Source: Pocillopora verrucosa
Taxonomy: Eukaryota; Cnidaria; Anthozoa; Scleractinia; Pocilloporidae
Assembly (NCBI RefSeq): GCF_036669915.1
Contig: NC_089312.1
Location: 31,101,330-31,165,329, forward strand
Length of the DNA: 64,000 nt
Direction: 5' to 3'
Below, one piece after another: positions 57,540 through 64,000 of this stretch. The stretch's first letter is position 1; each line of letters starts with the position of its first letter. The position numbers and the translations under genes were made by a program. A model generated the notes under the pieces. It was not told the DNA's origin. It ran no database searches and was given only the letters and a program-made list of their open reading frames with translations.

Positions 57540-60500
57540 ATGGCAGAAGGCATGCCTTATTCCGATCTGAAACCTCAGAGAGCTCCTGTGGAAAGCTATG
57601 AAGAGAGTTTAGAGGATATCGAGAAACAAGCCTGTTTGCTTTTCGAAGAATTTTTAAGACTGCCCCATTCAGCAAGTATGAAGTTAATGGTTAAAAATTC
57701 ATCCAAAGAAGCAGCAGATTCCCCGATCATGCTCGAGAAAAAGGGCCATGAAAATTACAAACAGTCTCGAGGTAACTATTAGTCGTACCCTAGATATTGA
57801 ATTTGATAGTTGTAATCTCGATAGGACTCGATAGAACTATGTTTGTTAGAATGACTAGGACTCTTGTCAAGTTCTGTAGATATCTGCACACTTTGCACGG
57901 CGCAATTTTTTGTGTGTCATTGAATTCCAATTGATAAGCCATTGGCCTCCTTCATAGTCCTTGCATCAGACAGAAGTCACACATGGTTCGCTCTGCATGA
58001 TCCTGTCGAAGTTAATGAAGTTGTAGAGAACTTTCGTCTTCTTGGCGGTGATGACAGTCAATATTCTTGTGTTTCCGTTTGTCCAGCTCTAATATATTTC
58101 TTCTCTATTCTTTGAGGACTGGCAGGTTTTATCTATATTCAATACTAATTGATTTTCCTTACACGTAAGCATCACCCTATTTAAAACAAAGTAGAACAAT
58201 GGGATCCTATCACTTAAACTAGATTTGACGGTAAGGGATGATATGTGAGTGGTTTGACCAGTTCTTGAGTCGAACTTCAATCCCATAATCTCTAATATTT
58301 GAGTAGGCTTGTGTCACGTAATTTCTTGGTTTAAGAGTTAAAAAATTTGTGCCAGACTGTTACAGATCTTTTTGTTGAAAGAACAGCGCATGTTATTAAG
58401 GTACCTACATGTATCTCTTTTTTGTGAATCATGAATATGCTCACAAGAATCTAGTGAAATGTGGTTTTGTTAAGGAACTGAATAATGTATTTTGGCTGTT
58501 TCAAAGGAACATCTGGAATGAGGAAGGCAAACTAATTACTCTCTCAAATGACAAGTTAGGGAGGAAAAAACTTCCCTTTTTCTAAAAATAGTATTTCTAG
58601 GAAAACAGGGAAGTTTTTAAAAAATGCTGAATTATACAATCTCTGCATTAATTCTCAATGTCTTTCTCATATTTTTACTTGTACAAGTTTGGACAAGCAT
58701 ATACTTTTTAAGTAAATCTTCATGACCTTTGTACTTCATGGTGTATGGCCTTACTTTAAAATAAGTGAACCCTGAAAATTCCAGTTGGCCCTTGTATTAA
58801 CAGAATTTTGCTTTCAAATATGAAAGCACAGCTAACAAAGATGTTTTCCTACAGCTAAACACTAAGACATCTTCAAGGCAGGCTAAAAGTACTTAAGTGC
58901 CACACTCTCGTCAACTTTACTTGCCAATCACAGTGATCTGCAAAATTTCTAGGTACTGGTGAAGTGATTGCAATTTTCACTGATCACTGTGTTCAGCATA
59001 TAAAAATGGTCCATATCTGACATGTGAGATACAGTCAACTCTCTTATAAGTGGACATCCTCCAGAATTTAGAAGATTTTCCCTCCTGCAGGAGTGACTCC
59101 CATAAATGGCATGAAAGAAAAGTAGGGTGGATATCTGCTAATGGGAAAGTGTAAGCTACTTTCTTGCGGCTTACAAGAGAGTTTCTGCTTACAGGGATGT
59201 GTAAGGTAATGCTCAGGAATGTGCTTTTGACAGGGAGGCAAAAATTGAAAGTGAAAAAAGTGTTCATCAGTAGAACTGTCCTCTTACAAGGGTGTCAGTT
59301 AGCAGAGAGTTGACTGTAATTGTGCTTTTTGCTGCCGATCATATTCTTCATAATTAGTGAATAAAATCCCCAAGTGTGTCACCACCATAACTAAAGTATG
59401 ACTGAACACTAGAAAAACAAAGAAAACACTAATTGCATTGCAGGATTATTATTGCATCAACATTACACACAGATACAGGGCAAGTCTCAGAGTAAAAAAA
59501 AATGCTTGAGTTATTTTGAGCTGATGTGAGCAAATTGCACTAATCCTTAACTAAATTTCACAGTGTGGTAGCTACAGAAAGTTTGGTTGACCCTTGAACA
59601 CCCTGAAGGAGTAAACATGTATTCCTCTCCCAGAATGTTATTTCAATCCTTCATCAAGTAAACAGGTGACGCAGTTGGACAAACATGTCTGTTAACAATT
59701 TTGTGAGAGGATATTGTCACAGTAGAACACTGATTCTCTTTTTATGATTACATTTTTGTAGAAATTTTTAGCATATATAAAGGGAGAGTTTCACACTAGA
59801 TGGCAAAAGTGAAAGAATTGTAAATTTCATTGTTCATCTTCTCCAGTTCCTTGTGAATGTGATGAAGCAGATGAGGATGATCTTGTAACTGACAGTAAAC
59901 TTGTTGCACAAAGTTCCAGTAATGGAGCGTTACCTGAGCCTGAGCCTGTTTCAACTCAAAACCCAGAACTGACGAGACTTGCACATCAGATGCAACGGGC
60001 TGGTGATGCACTTTATCAACAATATGGCGATCGAGTTGATGTGAGTTGATTTTGTACTTGAAACTTTTTGCTTTGGAATGGGAAGTGGGAACTATTTTAA
60101 GTTAAAAGAACCAGAGTTAATTAGCAGTCAGACTTTATTCTTAGAAATAATTGTATTCCCTGATTAAGTTGGTGGAGGCACGGTGGCCTCATGGTTAGTG
60201 TACTTGACTCTGGATCAGGTGGTCCAGGTTTGAGCCCTGGGTGGGGTCATTGTGTTGTGTTCTTGGGCAAGAAAGACACTTTACTCTCACAGTGCTTCTC
60301 TTCACCCAGGTGTACAAATGGGTACCAGCAAATGTGCTGGGGGTAACCCTGCGATGGACTAGCATCCCATCCAGGGGGGAGTAGCAATACTCCTAGCTGC
60401 TTCATGTTAAGAAAACCGGAGTTAAGCACTGGCCCCATGGGTCACTTGGGCCCATATCAAGGCTTTACTTACTTGTACTGTTTAAGTTGATGTGACTTGT

Positions 60501-61678
60501 ATGTTGTAAAATGATTTTGTACTCATTTGTAGCTTTTTGCACATTCAAGTAATGTCAATCTTTACAACACTTAGAGTAGATCTTAACCCTTTAAACCCTC
60601 AAGATTGAGGGTTAGTGTAATAGCATGAGTCCAGGGTTCATGTATTAGGCACAGTAATACATGGATGTAATAAATACCACAATGTATTTCTAGGAATAAA
60701 ATCTTATTGTCTTTACACATGATATAATTTTCATAGTATAAATGATAAGTGCTGAAAGTTCTGTGAAACTTGGTGACAGCTGAAAGGAAAACTTTCATGT
60801 TAATGTTGGAGTACAAGATTGAATGAAGATCTGTTCTGATATCAACATCAGAATCATAAATTAAACTAATTTGCATCATAACAAAATTTATTGCCACTAT
60901 TTATTTTGTTGTGGTTTATTTTCTTTACAGGGAGTTCAGACACACTTGGTTTCATATGTCCTGGATAATGCTGCTGATCTGACTTATGACAGATTCAGTA
61001 AAGAAATTGATAACATGATTGGTCGAGACAGAAACTGGACCAACTTGATATTTGCATATTATGTTGGTAAAAGAGTGTGCTTAATGACATCTGATGCTTG
61101 TGGTGCAGTGAAGGGCTATTTTGAGCAATACTTGGGTCAGTCATATCGCCGTCCCATGCAAGAGGCTGGTGGAATTGTAAGTTCAACCTCACTGCAGTCA
61201 GTGTTTTTGCTTTTATTCGCAATTTTTTTCTATTTGGATTGATTCCCCAAAGTATGGCCATTGCCATTTCTTCAAATGGTCTTTATTGGTGTTCATATTA
61301 TAGCCATGGCATCTAAATTGTCTTCACTAAAGTACCATTGGAGTCAAGTTACCTTCAGACACTTAGTGAAAAAGTAATTTTCAATATTTATCGTTGCCTG
61401 GAATAAAGCTATGTATTGTGCAAGAGTTATGAAAACACTTGTTCTACAATTAGAAAACTCCCCAAGTTTGATTGCTCAGCATAGGTTCAAGTAGACTATA
61501 ACTAGGTCTCATTATCAATTTTTACTCATGAGCTGGACCAGTTTTTCTTCTTTTTTTTTCCAGTTCAATACTGGAAAGTTTTGCACATGATATCTTTTTT
61601 TGAACTTATACAATATAAACATGGTTTTGTATCTGTTTCTTTACTCAGGCCCGATTTGTGAATTCTAAAGGTCGCTAA
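57540..61678 (+). CDS. BAK/BAX-like Bcl-2 family protein lacking a membrane anchor
   Basis: Exons 57540-57771, 59847-60040, 60931-61176, 61649-61678; 233 codons, with all GT-AG phases consistent. A BH3 motif LAHQMQRAGDALYQQYGD lies at about 122-139 with the invariant G-D at 130-131. The BH1-type NWTNLIFAYYVGKR (177-190) resembles the NWGRVVALLGFGYR of BAK. The BH2 position holds RPMQEAGGIARF, where the usual W-x(4)-GGW has lost both tryptophans. The protein then ends NSKGR, with no hydrophobic tail. The N-terminus is acidic with a helical stretch (SLEDIEKQACLLFEEFLRL). The most likely role is multi-BH apoptosis effector or regulator acting in the cytosol. An unseen alternative last exon could add the anchor. 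Confidence 0.8.
59032..59316. mobile_element. pogo/Tigger-like MITE with TA target duplication
   Basis: Left end CAGTCAACTCTCTTATAAGT, right end gcagagagttgactg, flanked by TA on both sides (59030-59031 and 59317-59318). About 285 bp, inside intron 1 of the BAK-like gene. Confidence 0.75.
60180..60474 (+). mobile_element. tRNA-derived SINE
   Basis: A-box-like TGGCCTCATGGTTAGTG at 60184-60200 and B-box-like GGTTTGAGCCC at 60227-60237. The conserved SINE body follows (gggcaagaaagacactttac, cacccaggtgtacaaatggg), with the end at ctttacttact. It sits in intron 2 of the BAK-like gene. Confidence 0.75.
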
Positions 61679-61930
61679 GTGATGCAGTCAATCAACAAAT
61701 GAAGCATGTTGCTAAAGAGGAGCTGCTCTGATAATGACAGCTGCTTTGCCTGGCAAGGGATGGCCTGCTTGAAAAACATATCTTCCCACATTTAAAAGGA
61801 CAATGGGAATGTGCACCCTGTTACGCACTTCATTTTTTAAAATTCAGTTGAATCAGAGCTGATTTTCTCTTTGTTAATTGATACTTAATTGTTTCAAATT
61901 AAAATAAACCTTTTTTTTAGCAACAGCATG
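61679..61930 (+). terminator. 3' UTR with polyadenylation signal of the BAK-like gene
   Basis: aaattaaaataaacc places an AATAAA at about 61903-61908, 225 bp after the stop codon, followed by a T-rich stretch. The placement is normal for an animal 3' end. Confidence 0.55.
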
Positions 61931-63403
61931 TAGCTGTTAAATTCAACAATAGCGAAGCTAGGTTCAAGAGAGACAAACTTAGGAGATGTTGTTACACATG
62001 GTGAAATGACAGCACCCAGGATGCATTTTTTGTCATTACTCTTTGAGAATCACTGTTTATTTGGTGAAATGTATGAAGTTGATTATCTAGCATGTCTTGA
62101 GTGTCATAGCCTCTTAATTCTTTTCTATTTGTAACTTAAACTTTCAGTATTTTTTTATTCAAAATTAAAGTTGCTGGAAAGCATCACAATATTTGTAGTG
62201 TAGTATTTAATAGAAACTTAGAGTTATTTTTCTAGTTTTCGTTTTCTTGATGTAGAAGTTATGAGCTTAAGTCAGTTGCCTAATACTGCCCCCTTCCCCC
62301 CCGTTCCCTCCCAAAAAAGGAAAACATATCCTCACTCACAAACATGTAAATTTTGTTTTTATGAGCTTTCTTTAATTGATCATTTCAATTAATTAAATAC
62401 TTATATGGCATGTCATGATTTATGATGTTCTTGCTGTTCAGTTATTTCTCAAGAAGACTTTCAACATTTTCAGTTTTAAAATGTGGAAGCAATTCATAAT
62501 CCGCAGTTCACACATACGATCTCTATATATTCACAGTCAGCGCAATGTGAGAGCAAACACGTCTTAAGAGTAAGTTATTTAACGATCCATGCACAGAAGT
62601 TGCTAGTTAAATCTAAAGGTAAATAAACAATGGAACTTATGAAAAGGTGAAACCAGTAAGATAAACATCGTAATGCGTAACTAAGGTAACCCCATTATCG
62701 TGTACCAGATCGAGGCACTTTGCGATAATTTTCGCAACGGAACCATCTTGTTCCTGTTCCGAATTATACGCTCTCTGGACTCGGGTAAAATAGTTTAAAT
62801 TTTCATTATGAAAATTATCGTTATGTTGTCTTCAAAGCAATTTGCAATTTGCAAAGTCAATTTTTTTCCTTTGGACAAAAAGGATCAATGACGACACCCT
62901 CATTAATTAAAAGTCAGTTTAGAAAAGCTGGCCATTCTCTCGTTTAAAGGGTTTTGACAAAGAAGCCAGTCATGAAGAAATGGGTATAGAATGGGCGCCT
63001 GTCCGACAAGTAGACTGGCAGTGAAAGGTTGGAGAAAGCGAGTGAATTCTTCAATTTATCATAACCATTACAATTTCATCAAATGTGATGAGTGCATTGC
63101 CTACTTTATTTTTCACAATTCATTCTGTACAGTTGCTATCGGGCCGCTGGCTGTGATTGGACACCTGTAATCGGGCAGTTAAAGAAGCCAATCATACCTT
63201 TCAGCCAAATCCACCAATCACAGAACTGATCACGATAACCACAACAAAACCACTTATCCTAAAAAAAAACCTTGTGGAATTTCCAAAATCGAGGAATGTT
63301 TTACTTTAGGTATCGTCTTTACCGTAGATATTTGTCCAAAATGTATTTGTTGTTTTCAGGAATTGTAACGGTTATGATTAATTGTTAACAGGACTTTGTG
63401 TCG
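61931..63403. other. intergenic, no gene seen
   Basis: AT-rich; a C-run with poly-A at about 62288-62325. No coding signal. Confidence 0.4.
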
Positions 63404-63503
63404 TCCAGTTCTGTCTGTAATCATACCGATGATAGACAAATCGGAGTCCTGCTTCGCGGTCCTCCGATTTTGTTAATCACCCGTATAATTACAGACCGAA
63501 TTG
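63404..63503. mobile_element. foldback element with long palindrome
   Basis: ccagttctgtctgtaatcat … aaatcggagtcc, loop tgcttcgc, ggtcctccgatttt … cgtataattacagaccgaat. The arms are about 45 bp with some mismatches. Typical of a small MITE or the core of a larger one. Confidence 0.6.
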
Positions 63504-64000
63504 AACTCCACTCGTTCTCATTGCCATTATTAATCGTCTTCATTAGTGTCATGACATAAAAAGCTCGATAACCAAACAAAAGAATAAAAAGGAAACGGTT
63601 GCATTTTAACAAACTATGGACATAGGTTATTAAATTAAACACACCTAACGATATTTTTCGTTACGTTTCGAGCTACTTGTAAATTTTCTTTTGTATTCAA
63701 TACTAGTTGTTCAAAGAACCCTTATCATTCCTAAGCATGCGATTATCGTTGGATATTATGCTTACTGCATGATCTGTAGACGATACAAGTATCTAAGCGG
63801 AGACTGGGGCAGAACTTACCCCCTTTTTCGCTGTACGTGTGCTCTGTCCCTCAGTACCAATGCCGATCAATAAACAGAGTGTGTATGAATGCATTTAACT
63901 GGTAAAAAATTAAATTCACCTGTTTGAAACCTGTCTCATGCAGGTAATCTTGAAAGTCAAAAGGTTTAATTTAATTGACGTCACCTGTTTGGGTGTGGTC
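63504..64000. other. right edge, no gene seen
   Basis: Short frames only. A repeated cacctgtttg motif lies near 63918 and 63982. Confidence 0.35.

Overview
The window looks like the nuclear genome of an anthozoan cnidarian, most likely a stony coral or close hexacorallian. It is AT-rich and has metazoan spliceosomal genes with GT-AG introns. It is full of short foldback DNA transposons (MITEs) and tRNA-derived SINEs. It carries animal genes (TEAD, TIGAR, two Bcl-2 family members, two WH1 proteins, one RING/propeller protein) and an RFamide-type tandem-repeat protein whose repeated PQSITRFG-R motif recalls sea-anemone QITRFamide. The species cannot be fixed from sequence alone.

Layout. 1-3.6 kb: mobile-element debris and a possible exon at the left edge. 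3.6-20.5 kb: a locus built from repeated duplications, centred on a 9.3-kb array of 115 tandem 81-bp (27-residue) units. The first 98 units lie in one open frame of 2673 codons (6740-14761). The last 17 continue in the same frame to a stop at 16222, interrupted by two nonsense codons. Decayed relatives lie at about 4.14-4.34 kb and 19.06-19.19 kb, and their flanks are duplicated too. 20.5-24.7 kb: no gene seen. 24.7-33.1 kb: a TEAD/Scalloped gene on + with 13 coding exon positions, rebuilt by hand to 450 codons; its third position is a tandem pair of apparently mutually exclusive exons in the DNA-binding TEA domain. 36.2-38.9 kb: TIGAR on -, five exons, 268 codons. 41.0-45.6 kb: two intronless WH1-domain genes on -, one with a CRIB-like motif. 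49.9-51.6 kb: an intronless RING/coiled-coil/NHL-like propeller gene on -. 53.5-61.7 kb: two Bcl-2 family genes in divergent orientation about 1 kb apart, one with a C-terminal membrane anchor and one BAK-like but anchorless.

The genes do not form an operon. TEAD (Hippo output), the Bcl-2 pair and TIGAR all touch growth or survival, but their proximity may be chance. The two most unusual items are the giant RFamide-like repeat protein with its decayed relatives, and the duplicated TEA-domain exon in TEAD. Exon boundaries were placed by hand from GT-AG sites, reading frame and family similarity; no search, alignment program or expression data were available.
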